Translations under genes and position numbers: made by a program
Shown here: positions 1 to 7,624 of the stretch, one piece after another
Layout: every line of letters starts with the position of its first letter
Position numbering within the stretch: the first letter of the stretch is position 1
Notes under the pieces: generated by a model
Databases searched by the model: none
The model's input: only the letters and a program-made list of their open reading frames with translations
What the model was told of the DNA's origin: nothing
Source: an uncultured Bacilli bacterium
Lineage (GTDB): Bacteria > Bacillota_I > Bacilli_A > RF39 > UBA660
Assembly: GCA_910584655.1 (NCBI GenBank)
Contig: CAJUBJ010000003.1
Coordinates: 1 to 64,000 of the forward strand
Direction: 5' to 3'
Length of the DNA stretch: 64,000 nucleotides

Positions 1-1
1 A

Positions 2-130
2 GCAGAAGGACTTGCAGAAGGCATAGAAGAAGGTAGATTGGAAGGAAAAAGAGAAGAACGTGAAGAAATTATTCGAAAATTACAAAAAAAAGGCTTATCT
101 TCTTCTGAAATAGATGAATTATTATCTTAA
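2..130 (+). CDS. C-terminal end of an Rpn-type (PD-(D/E)XK) nuclease/transposase, partial
   Basis: Only the last 42 codons are in the window; frame 2 is open from the left edge to TAA at 128-130. The peptide begins with repeated EG-xx-EG units (AEGLAEGIEEGRLEGK) followed by a short helical tail ending SSEIDELLS. This charged Glu/Gly repeat and tail is typical of the C-terminus of Rpn family recombination-promoting nuclease/putative transposase proteins. The catalytic core lies outside the window, so the assignment rests on the tail alone. A terminator hairpin follows immediately. Confidence 0.6.
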   Translation, partial: AEGLAEGIEEGRLEGKREEREEIIRKLQKKGLSSSEIDELLS

Positions 131-136
131 AAATTT

Positions 137-169
137 AAAGATGTTTAGTATTATCTAAATATCTTTTTT
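137..169 (+). terminator. Intrinsic terminator after the Rpn-type gene
   Basis: A 12-bp stem (AAAGATGTTTAG with CTAAATATCTTT, one G-U pair) with a 6-nt loop is followed by a run of T at 164-169. It ends just where the next promoter starts. Confidence 0.75.
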
Positions 170-177
170 GATATAAT
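169..177 (+). promoter_or_regulatory. Extended -10 promoter of the methyltransferase gene
   Basis: TGATATAAT matches TGnTATAAT exactly. A start site near 184 would give a leader of about 11 nt before the ATG at 195, containing the ribosome binding site AGGTGAT. No convincing -35 is seen. Confidence 0.6.
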
Positions 178-194
178 AGTTTTTAGGTGATATT

Positions 195-833
195 ATGAAC
201 AACGGATATTTAGGCATGTGGGATGGATGGTCAAAGAGAAGAGCAGGAGTTCCCGTTTATGATAATTGGTTAGATGAATATAGAGAAATTTTAGATATTA
301 ATAAAGAGGGGCCTATTTTAGATTTAGGATGTGGACTTGGAGCTAATACTTTATATTTAAAAGAAAGAGGATATGAAGTATTAGCGGCAGATTTTTCAGA
401 AGAAGCTTTAAAAAGTATTAGAAAAAATATTGGAAATGTAAGAACTATGAATATAAATATGTTACATGATTTTCCTTTAAAAGATGAATTGTTTTTTGTT
501 ATAATTGCAGATTTGTCTCTACATTATTTTGATGATCAGACTACTAAAAATTTAATGAAGGAAATTAAAAGAGTTTTAAAAAGGGGTGGAGTGTTACTTG
601 CTCGTGTTGCTAGAATTGATGATTATAATTTTGGAGCTTGTGAAGGAGAGAAATTAGAACATCATTTCTATTTTGAAGGTGCCTATACAAAGAGATTTTT
701 TGACGATGAAGATGTAAGGAAATATTTTTCTTTAATTGGTGATGTTTCTTATGACGAATGTTCTATGGTAAGAGATGAAGAAGAATATAGTAAAGAAAAA
801 AAATTATATAAAGTGAAAGTGACTAAAAGGTGA
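195..833 (+). CDS. Class I SAM-dependent methyltransferase
   Basis: 212 residues. Motif I of Rossmann methyltransferases is clear at about residues 42-50 (LDLGCGLGAN), followed by motif II acidic end (AADFSEEAL), and a post-motif region IIADLSLHYF and VLKRGGVLLARV typical of the TehB/methyltransferase type 11 group. It should transfer a methyl group from S-adenosylmethionine to a small molecule; the substrate cannot be read from the sequence. It has its own promoter and RBS (AGGTGAT), and its stop overlaps the ribosome-binding region of the following Nudix gene, so the two are probably co-transcribed. Confidence 0.8.
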   Translation: MNNGYLGMWDGWSKRRAGVPVYDNWLDEYREILDINKEGPILDLGCGLGANTLYLKERGYEVLAADFSEEALKSIRKNIGNVRTMNINMLHDFPLKDELFFVIIADLSLHYFDDQTTKNLMKEIKRVLKRGGVLLARVARIDDYNFGACEGEKLEHHFYFEGAYTKRFFDDEDVRKYFSLIGDVSYDECSMVRDEEEYSKEKKLYKVKVTKR

Positions 834-838
834 AGATG

Positions 839-1363
839 ATGGAATTAATAGATATTGTTGATAAAAATGGGGACTTTACTGGCGAGGTAATAGAAAAAGA
901 AGTGGCTCATGATAGAAATTTATTACATAATGAAATTGCTTGTTTTATTATAAATAGCAATAATGAGATACTTTTACAAAAGAGAAGTCTAAATAAAAGG
1001 TTTAATCCTGGCAAATGGGGATTATGTGCTGGACATGTAGATAGTGGAGAAAGTTTAGAAAGTGCTGCTTTAAGAGAAATAAAAGAGGAAATAGGAATAG
1101 AGTTTTCTATAGATGAACTTCATTCTTTTAGTGAGCGAGAAATAAATATAAGAGAAAAAAATTCTCATATTGCTTATTTTTATTATGTAAAATCTGATTT
1201 TGATGTTAGTGAATGTAAAATTCAAACGGAAGAATTATCAGAAGTTAAATGGTTTGATGTAGATTATTTAGTTAAATTGGTTGGAGATGATGATTCTAGC
1301 ACAGTATTTACAAAAGATAGATTGAGGTTACTTTATGATATAAGAGAAGTAATTAAAATCTAA
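839..1363 (+). CDS. Nudix hydrolase, IPP-isomerase/YfcD-like subgroup
   Basis: 174 residues from ATG 839. The complete Nudix box GHVDSGESLESAALREIKEE is present, giving the Mg2+-binding helix for pyrophosphate hydrolysis of nucleoside diphosphate-X substrates. The N-terminus (MELIDIVDKNGDFTGEV) is typical of Nudix proteins resembling isopentenyl-diphosphate isomerase. Start: GTG 830 and ATG 836 are in frame, but AAAGG at 826-830 sits at the best spacing for ATG 839 and the family begins with MELxD. Substrate unknown. Follows the methyltransferase gene directly. Confidence 0.85.
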   Translation: MELIDIVDKNGDFTGEVIEKEVAHDRNLLHNEIACFIINSNNEILLQKRSLNKRFNPGKWGLCAGHVDSGESLESAALREIKEEIGIEFSIDELHSFSEREINIREKNSHIAYFYYVKSDFDVSECKIQTEELSEVKWFDVDYLVKLVGDDDSSTVFTKDRLRLLYDIREVIKI

Positions 1364-1370
1364 GTAAAAG

Positions 1371-1399
1371 TTGCTTATTTATTAGAAAAATAATATAAT
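1371..1399 (+). promoter_or_regulatory. Promoter of the radical SAM/SPASM gene
   Basis: TTGCTT at 1371-1376 and TATAAT at 1394-1399 are separated by 17 nt. A strong RBS (TAGGGGG) follows. Confidence 0.6.
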
Positions 1400-1426
1400 A
1401 TCAGCAATGTTTAGGGGGATTACGAT

Positions 1427-2425
1427 ATGTCAGAATATAAACTAGAGTCAGTTGCTTTACATATAACAAATGAATGTAGTCATAAATGTCCAATGTGTTA
1501 TGCTACTTGTAGTAATCAAGTCGTAAGAGAAGGAGATTTACATACTTTAAAAAGAATTATTAGTAGACTTCAAGAAGGTGGAGTGAGAGAATTAAATTTA
1601 GTTGGTGGAAATCCTTCTGAGCATTCTCAAATAGAAGAAATATTAAAGTATGCATATGAGTTAGGATTAAGTGTGCCAGTGCTATCTAATACACACGAAT
1701 ATAAAAATAGTAGTATAGAAAAAGTTGCTCCGTATGTAAGTTCTTTGGAATGGACAGTTCATGGTCCAACAGCAGAAATACATAATAGATTTTGTGGCCA
1801 AGATGATTATGAAAAAGTTTTAGCTAGATTACTTACTTATGATGGAATACGAAACGATGAACAAAAATTAGGGATAGTTATGAACTTAATGTCACATAAT
1901 TATAATTTGTTTTATGAAACTATTTGTAGATTACTTGATAGAGGTTTAAATATAGATTATTTATTAATACAAAGAATAGCTCCTTTCTATCGAGGCAAAC
2001 AATTTCAGAATAAATTAAATATAAATCAAGTTATTGAAGGTTTTAGAAATATCGCTATGATTAATGAAAAGTTAGGTGTTGAATCAATTATTGTAGATGC
2101 CTTTCCTTTTTGCTTAATACCAGAAGATTTACATCAATATTTAGGGAGATGTGAATGGGGATTTACAACTGCTGCTTGTGATATGGATGGGAATTTATCA
2201 AGATGTGCTATGAGTTCAAAATATACTTTAGGAAATGTTTTGGAAGCTGAACCACAATATATATGGAATCATTCAGAAATATTAGATAGATTTAGAAGTA
2301 AAAGCTATTTGCCAGAGACTTGTCAAGCTTGTGATATGAAATCGCTTTGTGGTGGTGGATGTGCTATGAGTTGTGGTCATGAAAATTTAGATTTGGATGT
2401 ATTAATAAAGACTAAGAGAAGATAA
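1427..2425 (+). CDS. Radical SAM protein with SPASM domain
   Basis: 332 residues. The N-terminal CxxxCxxC motif (CSHKCPMC, residues 17-24) binds the radical SAM [4Fe-4S] cluster, and LVGGNPS corresponds to the GGE-type SAM motif. The C-terminus has the SPASM pattern CX2CX5CX3C (CQACDMKSLCGGGC) plus upstream cysteines, so auxiliary clusters are expected. SPASM proteins often modify ribosomal peptides or protein residues; no precursor peptide is evident next to it, so the substrate is open. It lies between two Nudix genes and has its own promoter. Confidence 0.85.
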   Translation: MSEYKLESVALHITNECSHKCPMCYATCSNQVVREGDLHTLKRIISRLQEGGVRELNLVGGNPSEHSQIEEILKYAYELGLSVPVLSNTHEYKNSSIEKVAPYVSSLEWTVHGPTAEIHNRFCGQDDYEKVLARLLTYDGIRNDEQKLGIVMNLMSHNYNLFYETICRLLDRGLNIDYLLIQRIAPFYRGKQFQNKLNINQVIEGFRNIAMINEKLGVESIIVDAFPFCLIPEDLHQYLGRCEWGFTTAACDMDGNLSRCAMSSKYTLGNVLEAEPQYIWNHSEILDRFRSKSYLPETCQACDMKSLCGGGCAMSCGHENLDLDVLIKTKRR

Positions 2426-2435
2426 TAGAGGATTT

Positions 2436-3665
2436 ATGAAGATAGAAGAAATTAGAAGAATAATTCACACTGGTAGTGAAGATGAAAAAGTTAATTTAAG
2501 AGATTTTTTTAAGAAGTATGGAAATACTTATGATAAGGAATTAGAAGTACATGAGATATTAGTTAATACTATATTACAATTAAATAAAGATGAAGTTATT
2601 AGTTTAAGTGGAATAATTGGCTATCCAGTATTTTTAAGAATATGTTTAATTCCTAAGATTAGACATAGATTTCCCTTGTTGCAAGACGGTGCTTCATTAA
2701 TTTTATTAGATAGTGATAATAATATTTTGGTACAACAAAGAATGGACAATGGTAAATATGGTTTTAGTGGAGGATGTCAGGAATTAGGGGAAGAGCTAAC
2801 TGATGTTGCGATTCGCGAGTGTTATGAAGAAACTGGTTTATTACTTGATAAAAATAAAATAATAGATGTATGTGAAGTTTCAGGTTTATCTAGAAGAAAT
2901 AGTTATCCTAATGGAGATGTAGTTGTTAATAATACTGCTTTACATATTGGGTATTTAGAAGATTGTAGTGGAGTTTTGAGAAAAGATTATGAATCTAAGC
3001 AGGTATTTTTTAAACCATTATCTTTTTTAGTTGAATTAAGTGATGAAGAAAAACATGAAAAAGATTTTGTTGAAATATGTAAAATGTATTTGAATGGTGA
3101 AATACCTATTATTCACCAAGAGTTAATAAAGAATATTGAATTACCTTCAATGGAAAATATGAGTTTTGAAGATTATCTTTATTCATTGAATCCGAATGAA
3201 GCATTGATATTTGCAAAACGTATAGGATATGAAGAATTCTTAAAAAGGTCATTAGATGAAAGAGTTAGAGATATATTCCCTCATTTTGTTGATAAGAGTG
3301 TAATTTTATCAATTAAAGATAATACTATATTAGTTGAAGAAATTGATGGAAAAGTAATGATACCTAAAAGAATTCAATCTGTTGGGGAAAGTTTCGAAGA
3401 CTTAGTTGCTACATCTTTTAATTTAAGCAAAAATGATATAAAACTTGTGTTAAGAATGTCTGGAAATAAAATGTATAATAAGGATGATAATGAATTTATA
3501 AATGCATTAGTGTTTGATGTGAGTAAGGAATTAGATGAAACTAGTACTATGAAATATAGAGATATAAGTGAAGTAATAGAATTATTAAGTGATGAAGATA
3601 AGATATATTACTATGCTTATGTTGAAAAAATGAATGAATCATTTAAATTAAAGAGAACTATGTAA
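2436..3665 (+). CDS. Tandem Nudix protein with a degenerate second Nudix domain
   Basis: 409 residues. Residues about 84-135 hold a canonical Nudix domain with the full box (GGCQELGEELTDVAIRECYE, ending ETG). Residues about 236-350 repeat the same layout: a helical lead-in (LNPNEALIFAKRIGYEEFLK, compare LNKDEVISLSGIIGYPVFLR at about 49-68), a beta strand SVILSIKDNTILVEE matching ASLILLDSDNNILVQQ, and a region SVGESFEDLVATSF where the RExxEExG catalytic residues are gone. It looks like an internal duplication with one catalytic and one degenerate, perhaps regulatory, half. Ten nt separate it from the radical SAM gene. Substrate unknown. Confidence 0.75.
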   Translation: MKIEEIRRIIHTGSEDEKVNLRDFFKKYGNTYDKELEVHEILVNTILQLNKDEVISLSGIIGYPVFLRICLIPKIRHRFPLLQDGASLILLDSDNNILVQQRMDNGKYGFSGGCQELGEELTDVAIRECYEETGLLLDKNKIIDVCEVSGLSRRNSYPNGDVVVNNTALHIGYLEDCSGVLRKDYESKQVFFKPLSFLVELSDEEKHEKDFVEICKMYLNGEIPIIHQELIKNIELPSMENMSFEDYLYSLNPNEALIFAKRIGYEEFLKRSLDERVRDIFPHFVDKSVILSIKDNTILVEEIDGKVMIPKRIQSVGESFEDLVATSFNLSKNDIKLVLRMSGNKMYNKDDNEFINALVFDVSKELDETSTMKYRDISEVIELLSDEDKIYYYAYVEKMNESFKLKRTM

Positions 3666-3678
3666 TTTAGTTCTTTTT
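3654..3678 (+). terminator. Intrinsic terminator overlapping the stop of the tandem Nudix gene
   Basis: AGAACTA / TAGTTCT 7-bp stem with a 7-nt loop and TTTTT at 3674-3678; the stop codon at 3663-3665 lies in the loop. Confidence 0.65.
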
Positions 3679-3681
3679 GTA

Positions 3682-3690
3682 TGTTATAAT
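3682..3690 (+). promoter_or_regulatory. Extended -10 promoter of the YdcF-like gene
   Basis: TGTTATAAT, exact TGnTATAAT, 19 nt before the ATG at 3710. It falls inside the longer reading frame beginning at TTG 3677, which is one reason to reject that start. Confidence 0.6.
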
Positions 3691-3709
3691 TTTTTATAGA
3701 GGTGTTAGT

Positions 3710-4345
3710 ATGAAGTTGACATTAATTGATGATAGTGTTTTAAACGATAATGATATAGATAAAATAGTCTATAGTGGTATAGAAGATGATTTAAAATCTT
3801 CAAAATACGCATTAGTATTTGGAAATAGTATGCTTATTAAAGAAAGAGTTAATGCAGCTGTTAATTTATATAATGAAGGAAGAATAAAAAAGATGATTTT
3901 TATGGGTGGAGTTAGTGGTGTAAGTAATCAGGATAATTCTAAAGAAGCAGAAGCTAATAGAATGAAAAAAGTAGCAATAGAAATGGGAGTTAGTGAAGAA
4001 GATATTTTAGTTGATGATAAATCTAATAATTCATTTGAGAATGTAGATAATGCTTTGGAAATTATTGGTGGTGAAATAGAATATTTAGAAAATATAATCG
4101 TTGTAACTAGTGAATTTCATTTAAAAAGGTGTCTTGGAATTTTAAATTTAAAATGTCCTAGTCTTGGAGTTACTTTGGTTGCAGCTAAAGATGGATTTAG
4201 TGATAGAAATAATTGGTTTTTATCTGAGCCAGTTTGGAATAGTGGTAGAAGTTTAGCTACTTATGAAGCACATTTACTAGTGAAATATGCTAAAGAAGGA
4301 AAAATTGCTGATTTAGATATTGAAGATTATAAATTAAATAGATAG
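3710..4345 (+). CDS. YdcF/SanA-like DUF218 family protein
   Basis: 211 residues. The DUF218 layout is visible: a strand with ALVFGNS, a helix then KKMIFMGGVSG, conserved acidic EAEANRMKKVAIEMGV, DDKSNNSFENV, and VVTSEFHLKRC. Family members are linked to envelope or nucleotide metabolism but the reaction is not established; this one has no membrane segment and is probably cytosolic. ATG 3710 with GAGGTG at 3699-3704 is preferred over TTG 3677, whose first codons lie in the promoter. The next gene follows after a 11-nt gap and shares its transcript. Confidence 0.75.
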   Translation: MKLTLIDDSVLNDNDIDKIVYSGIEDDLKSSKYALVFGNSMLIKERVNAAVNLYNEGRIKKMIFMGGVSGVSNQDNSKEAEANRMKKVAIEMGVSEEDILVDDKSNNSFENVDNALEIIGGEIEYLENIIVVTSEFHLKRCLGILNLKCPSLGVTLVAAKDGFSDRNNWFLSEPVWNSGRSLATYEAHLLVKYAKEGKIADLDIEDYKLNR

Positions 4346-4356
4346 GAGTGTTATTT

Positions 4357-5157
4357 ATGGGAAAAATGGAATTAGAAGTAAAGGTTTTAGATATAAAAGA
4401 GGAGGTTTTTAGAAGGAAAATTGAAAGTATTGGAGCGAAGTTAAAAGAAGAAACTAATCAATATTTGTATACTTATGATTTGCCAACTATTTATGGTAGG
4501 TTTGTAGATATATTATTGCAACTTAATGAACCTGAAAGTGATATAAAGTTTGAAACAGCAAAGGAAAAATTGAGATTATTATTTTTTGAATTAGATAATT
4601 TGATTTATGAAAGAAAAGATGAAATAAAAAGTATAGTAGGGGTTTCTTGTTTAGAAGATTTAATTGATGAAGAAAGTTTATTAGATATTATAAATAAGCC
4701 GAAATTTAATGATTTTATGCGTCAATTTAAAAATAATAATAAAAAGTGGATTAGAGTAAGACAGACTAATGACATAACAACTATAGCTGTTAAACATATA
4801 TTGGCTCCTGATAATAGTCATTTGCAACAAATGATGGAAAATGAAATAGAGGTATCAAGTATTAATCAAGCTAATAGTATTCTTGAAGCTTTAGGATTAT
4901 CATATAAAAGTTATCAAGAAAAAAGAAGAGTTACTTATATTTTAGATGAACATGAGATAGATATTGATACATGGCCAGGCATTCCTACTTATTTTGAAGT
5001 TGAAGGAGAAAGTGAAGATGATTTAAGAAATATACTTGATGTTTTAGGTTATAAGTTAGAAGATACTGTTTCATGTACAGCTGATCAAGTTTATGAGATA
5101 TATGGTAAATCAATGTTTGATAAGAGAGTATTATCTTTTGATGATTATAATAGCTAA
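4357..5157 (+). CDS. CYTH-domain (triphosphate tunnel) protein
   Basis: 266 residues. It starts MGKMELEVKV, carrying the ExExK signature of CYTH enzymes (class IV adenylate cyclase/thiamine triphosphatase/inorganic triphosphatase), and later has WIRVRQTND, TIAVKHI, NEIEVSS, KRRVTYIL, EIDIDTWPGIPTYFEVEGES, which supply the alternating charged tunnel strands. An insert of about 50 residues (about 60-115) is unusual for the family. AGGAG at 4344-4348 fits ATG 4357 rather than the in-frame GTG 4348. It probably hydrolyses or cyclises a triphosphate; the substrate is unknown. Confidence 0.8.
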   Translation: MGKMELEVKVLDIKEEVFRRKIESIGAKLKEETNQYLYTYDLPTIYGRFVDILLQLNEPESDIKFETAKEKLRLLFFELDNLIYERKDEIKSIVGVSCLEDLIDEESLLDIINKPKFNDFMRQFKNNNKKWIRVRQTNDITTIAVKHILAPDNSHLQQMMENEIEVSSINQANSILEALGLSYKSYQEKRRVTYILDEHEIDIDTWPGIPTYFEVEGESEDDLRNILDVLGYKLEDTVSCTADQVYEIYGKSMFDKRVLSFDDYNS

Positions 5158-5159
5158 TT

Positions 5160-5188
5160 TTGAAAATTGAGCTTAAATATGGTATAAT
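5160..5188 (+). promoter_or_regulatory. Strong promoter driving the manganese-type riboswitch
   Basis: TTGAAA at 5160-5165, a 17-nt spacer, and TATAAT at 5183-5188 with an extended -10 TG at 5180-5181. The predicted start site near 5195 lies just before the aptamer. Confidence 0.75.
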
Positions 5189-5196
5189 TAAGGTAC

Positions 5197-5305
5197 TTAA
5201 GAGGGAGTAGCTTTATATATAAATCCGTCAAGACGATATTATAATCCGGATTATATAAGTTTAAAACTTGCAAGACTTTTATGAAAATACATAAGAGTCT
5301 TTTTT
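5197..5305 (+). promoter_or_regulatory. Probable yybP-ykoY (manganese) riboswitch with terminator platform
   Basis: Conserved blocks occur in order: GGGAGTAGC at 5203-5211, CGTCA at 5226-5230, CCGG at 5246-5249 and GCAAGAC at 5270-5276, as in the yybP-ykoY aptamer. AAGAG (5199-5203) pairs with CTTTT (5276-5280) as P1; TATATAAAT pairs with ATTATATA as P3. A terminator stem AGACTTTTATG/CATAAGAGTCT (5273-5300) followed by T6 reuses the P1 3' strand, so aptamer folding and termination are mutually exclusive, predicting an ON switch with Mn2+. One peripheral helix is not resolved. The downstream genes are unknown proteins rather than a recognisable exporter. Confidence 0.65.
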
Positions 5306-5330
5306 AGATTTTTGATATAGAGGGATTTAC

Positions 5331-6065
5331 ATGAAAAAGAAAAAATTACAAAATTATGAGGACATTATGAATTATCTTGATAATTTAAATAGTGAGAAAA
5401 AAATTATTAATAGCCAGTTAGCTGTTATGGGGATTAGTTTATTTGATGCAGAAGCTAGAGAGAAAAAAAGTAAATTAAAAAAACGTCTAAAAGAAATAAA
5501 ACATATATTTAAGTATTTTGATGGACTTTTTGCTGAATGTACTACTTTTGATAAAAATATTTTACTTCCTTTTTTAGCAGAATTTTTATCTAAAAATACT
5601 GATACAAAATATATTATTTGTAAAGGAGTTTCTTCAATATTTACAGGTAAAGTATGGTTATATTCTTATTATAACCTTATTTATCCAGTTAAAGATATCC
5701 TTTTTTTTAAGCGAGAAGGGTATGATATTGATAGTGATATAAGTTATTCTGATTTAAAAAGATCAACAGATTCAAGAATTATAGATTTAAATGATAAAGA
5801 TTCTTATACTTTAATGAATTTAGAAGGCTTATTAGAAGAGTTTAGTGTTTTTCCAGAATTGAAAGATGTTGTAATAAGACTTATTGATATGAAATTAATT
5901 TATCCAGAAATGAGTGATGAGGAAAGATTATTAAGAAGTTTAAGCAATGTTAAATCTAATAAAGATAAAAGTGTTATGAGAGAGCCTTTTGATAAAGAGT
6001 ATCCTAATGGAGATAAATTGGAATATATGAATTTATCAGAAATATATAGTGCTAAAAAAAGATAA
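5331..6065 (+). CDS. Unknown protein, first member of a four-gene paralogous family
   Basis: 244 residues, no signal peptide or membrane segment, rich in Lys/Asp/Glu. Shared family features: an N-terminal YEDIMNYLDNLNSEK, a basic predicted coiled stretch (about 45-65), CTTFDKNILLPFLAEFLSK at about 82-100, and a C-terminal signature FPEL...LIDMKLIYPEMSDEERLL. I do not recognise a known domain. It is the first gene behind the manganese-type riboswitch, so its level should follow Mn2+ (or the ligand of that element). RBS AGAGGGA at 5319-5325. Confidence 0.7.
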   Translation: MKKKKLQNYEDIMNYLDNLNSEKKIINSQLAVMGISLFDAEAREKKSKLKKRLKEIKHIFKYFDGLFAECTTFDKNILLPFLAEFLSKNTDTKYIICKGVSSIFTGKVWLYSYYNLIYPVKDILFFKREGYDIDSDISYSDLKRSTDSRIIDLNDKDSYTLMNLEGLLEEFSVFPELKDVVIRLIDMKLIYPEMSDEERLLRSLSNVKSNKDKSVMREPFDKEYPNGDKLEYMNLSEIYSAKKR

Positions 6066-6124
6066 TATATATTGTGTATTGAAAAGAATTATATTATTAT
6101 AGAAAATTAATAAGGAGTATATAT

Positions 6125-6835
6125 ATGAAATATAATAGTTATGAAGAAATAATGCAGTATTTAAATAATTGTGCAATGGAAGAAATTAATATTTCAAGAA
6201 GAATATCTGAAATTGGGTTTGCTCCATTTGATTATGAAAAATCTCAACTTAAAGATAGATTAAAATATCTAAAGAAGGAGTTTAAATTTTATGATAAATT
6301 TATAAAAAATGCTACGTCTTTTTATCCTAATTTGTTATCACAATTTTTGGCAGCATATTTATCTAAATTTACTGATAGCAGATTTTTAGTTTGCTCTGCT
6401 GAAAGTGTTGAGTCATGTGGTAGATCTTATTCTCATTCAAATTTAAAGTTTATTTGTTCAGCGGTTGATGTATTAAAAATGCAGATAGAGGGAATTAATG
6501 TAGATAGTCGTATGGATTATTCTATATTAAAAGAGAGATTACAAGATAGATATATCAGATTGAATGAAGATGTTTGTTATGCTCTAATGGGGTGTGATGG
6601 ATTATGTGATAATTTTAGAAATTTTCCAGAATTGGTAGAAGTTAGTAAAAAATTAGTTGATTTAAAAATAGCTTATCCTATGATGAGTGATGAGGAACGC
6701 TTAGCTACAGTATATGGTAGTACAAAATCTAATTGTCGTTTAAACTGGCAAACTAAATCTTTTAGAAAAAAAATTCCTAATGGCAAAAAAGTAGATTCTA
6801 TGAGTTTGTCAGAAGTATTTAGTAATAAATATTAG
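6125..6835 (+). CDS. Unknown protein, second member of the paralogous family
   Basis: 236 residues. It aligns end to end with its upstream neighbour: YEEIMQYLNN, ATSFYPNLLSQFLAAYLSK, FPELVEVSKKLVDLKIAYP and MMSDEERLA. It ends with NGKKVDSMSLSEVFSNKY, matching NGDKLEYMNLSEIYSAKK of the first copy. RBS AAGGAG at 6112-6117. No terminator separates it from the first copy, so it probably belongs to the riboswitch transcript. Function unknown; cytosolic by composition. Confidence 0.7.
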   Translation: MKYNSYEEIMQYLNNCAMEEINISRRISEIGFAPFDYEKSQLKDRLKYLKKEFKFYDKFIKNATSFYPNLLSQFLAAYLSKFTDSRFLVCSAESVESCGRSYSHSNLKFICSAVDVLKMQIEGINVDSRMDYSILKERLQDRYIRLNEDVCYALMGCDGLCDNFRNFPELVEVSKKLVDLKIAYPMMSDEERLATVYGSTKSNCRLNWQTKSFRKKIPNGKKVDSMSLSEVFSNKY

Positions 6836-6846
6836 TGAGGTATAGT

Positions 6847-7545
6847 ATGGAAAGTAGAAGTTTAAAATCATATGATGATATTGTAAAGTATTTAGAATAT
6901 TTAAATGATGAATATGAGAAAGATTTTAAAGAGTTAACAAATATTAATATAGGTATTTTTGATTTGGTTGGTAAGAAAGATAAAGAAGAAAGAAAAAAAG
7001 AATTAAAGAGACAGCTTATTAATTATGTTATTTCTTATGATCAATGTGATAAGTTTTTAAAAGATTCAACAACTTTTAGAAGACAGGATTTTGTAAGATT
7101 TTTAGCGGAATATTTTAGTATGATATATGGAAAAAAATATGTTTATAAGTGTGATATTAGTGATAAGAAGCAAGTTTATTCGGTTATTTCTTATGACTTA
7201 ATTATATCAGAAGATGATATGAAGAGTTTTTGTGGTGATGGGGAAATGTTAAAGTCATTAGATATAGATACTCTTTTTGATTGTTGTAATGATTGTTGTT
7301 TATTGTTAGATAATTCTTTAAAATTTACTTTATTAGATGGAGTGAATTTATCAGCAGATTTTGAAGATTTTCCAGAGTTAATAGTAGCAGCTAGAAATTT
7401 AGTTGATTTAAAACTTGCAAAGCCTGAAATGAGTGATCAAAGACGATTAGCGAGCGTTTTAAATAGAAGGTTTATGGATATTGAAGCGGAAACTCCAAAT
7501 GTTGAATCAGTTCAAAGATTAGGAAAGAGTTATCCTAATAACTAA
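6847..7545 (+). CDS. Unknown protein, third member of the paralogous family
   Basis: 232 residues from ATG 6847; GTG 6835 in frame overlaps the previous stop and is less likely because GAGG at 6837-6840 serves the ATG. Family signatures: YDDIVKYLEYL, STTFRRQDFVRFLAEYFS, FPELIVAARNLVDLKLAKP, EMSDQRRLASV. The middle is more divergent and Cys-rich (DCCNDCCLLL near residue 150), which could bind metal, though this is not seen in the other copies. Translationally close to copy two. A long-loop inverted repeat overlaps its stop (7530-7569) and may end the operon. Confidence 0.7.
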   Translation: MESRSLKSYDDIVKYLEYLNDEYEKDFKELTNINIGIFDLVGKKDKEERKKELKRQLINYVISYDQCDKFLKDSTTFRRQDFVRFLAEYFSMIYGKKYVYKCDISDKKQVYSVISYDLIISEDDMKSFCGDGEMLKSLDIDTLFDCCNDCCLLLDNSLKFTLLDGVNLSADFEDFPELIVAARNLVDLKLAKPEMSDQRRLASVLNRRFMDIEAETPNVESVQRLGKSYPNN

Positions 7546-7570
7546 TATTTAATGGATTAATTAGGATAAT
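7530..7570 (+). terminator. Possible weak terminator after the third paralogue
   Basis: TTATCCTAAT and ATTAGGATAA form a 10-bp stem around a 20-nt loop, followed by TTTT. The long loop and short T run make it a weak candidate. Confidence 0.35.
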
Positions 7571-7571
7571 T

Positions 7572-7600
7572 TTGACTATAAATAGATAGTGTTATATAAT
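7572..7600 (+). promoter_or_regulatory. Promoter of the fourth paralogue
   Basis: TTGACT at 7572-7577, a 17-nt spacer, TATAAT at 7595-7600. It gives the fourth copy transcription independent of the riboswitch. Confidence 0.7.
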
Positions 7601-7624
7601 TTAGGCAATTAAGGGGGACATAAT

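Noticed and set aside
1427..2425. RiPP cluster around the SPASM radical SAM protein
   Set aside because: No short ORF with an RBS resembling a precursor peptide is adjacent, and neither a peptidase nor an exporter is nearby.
5241..5256. 16-bp perfect palindrome TATAATCCGGATTATA as an independent operator
   Set aside because: It lies within the riboswitch aptamer and is explained by P3/P4 pairing around the conserved CCGG.
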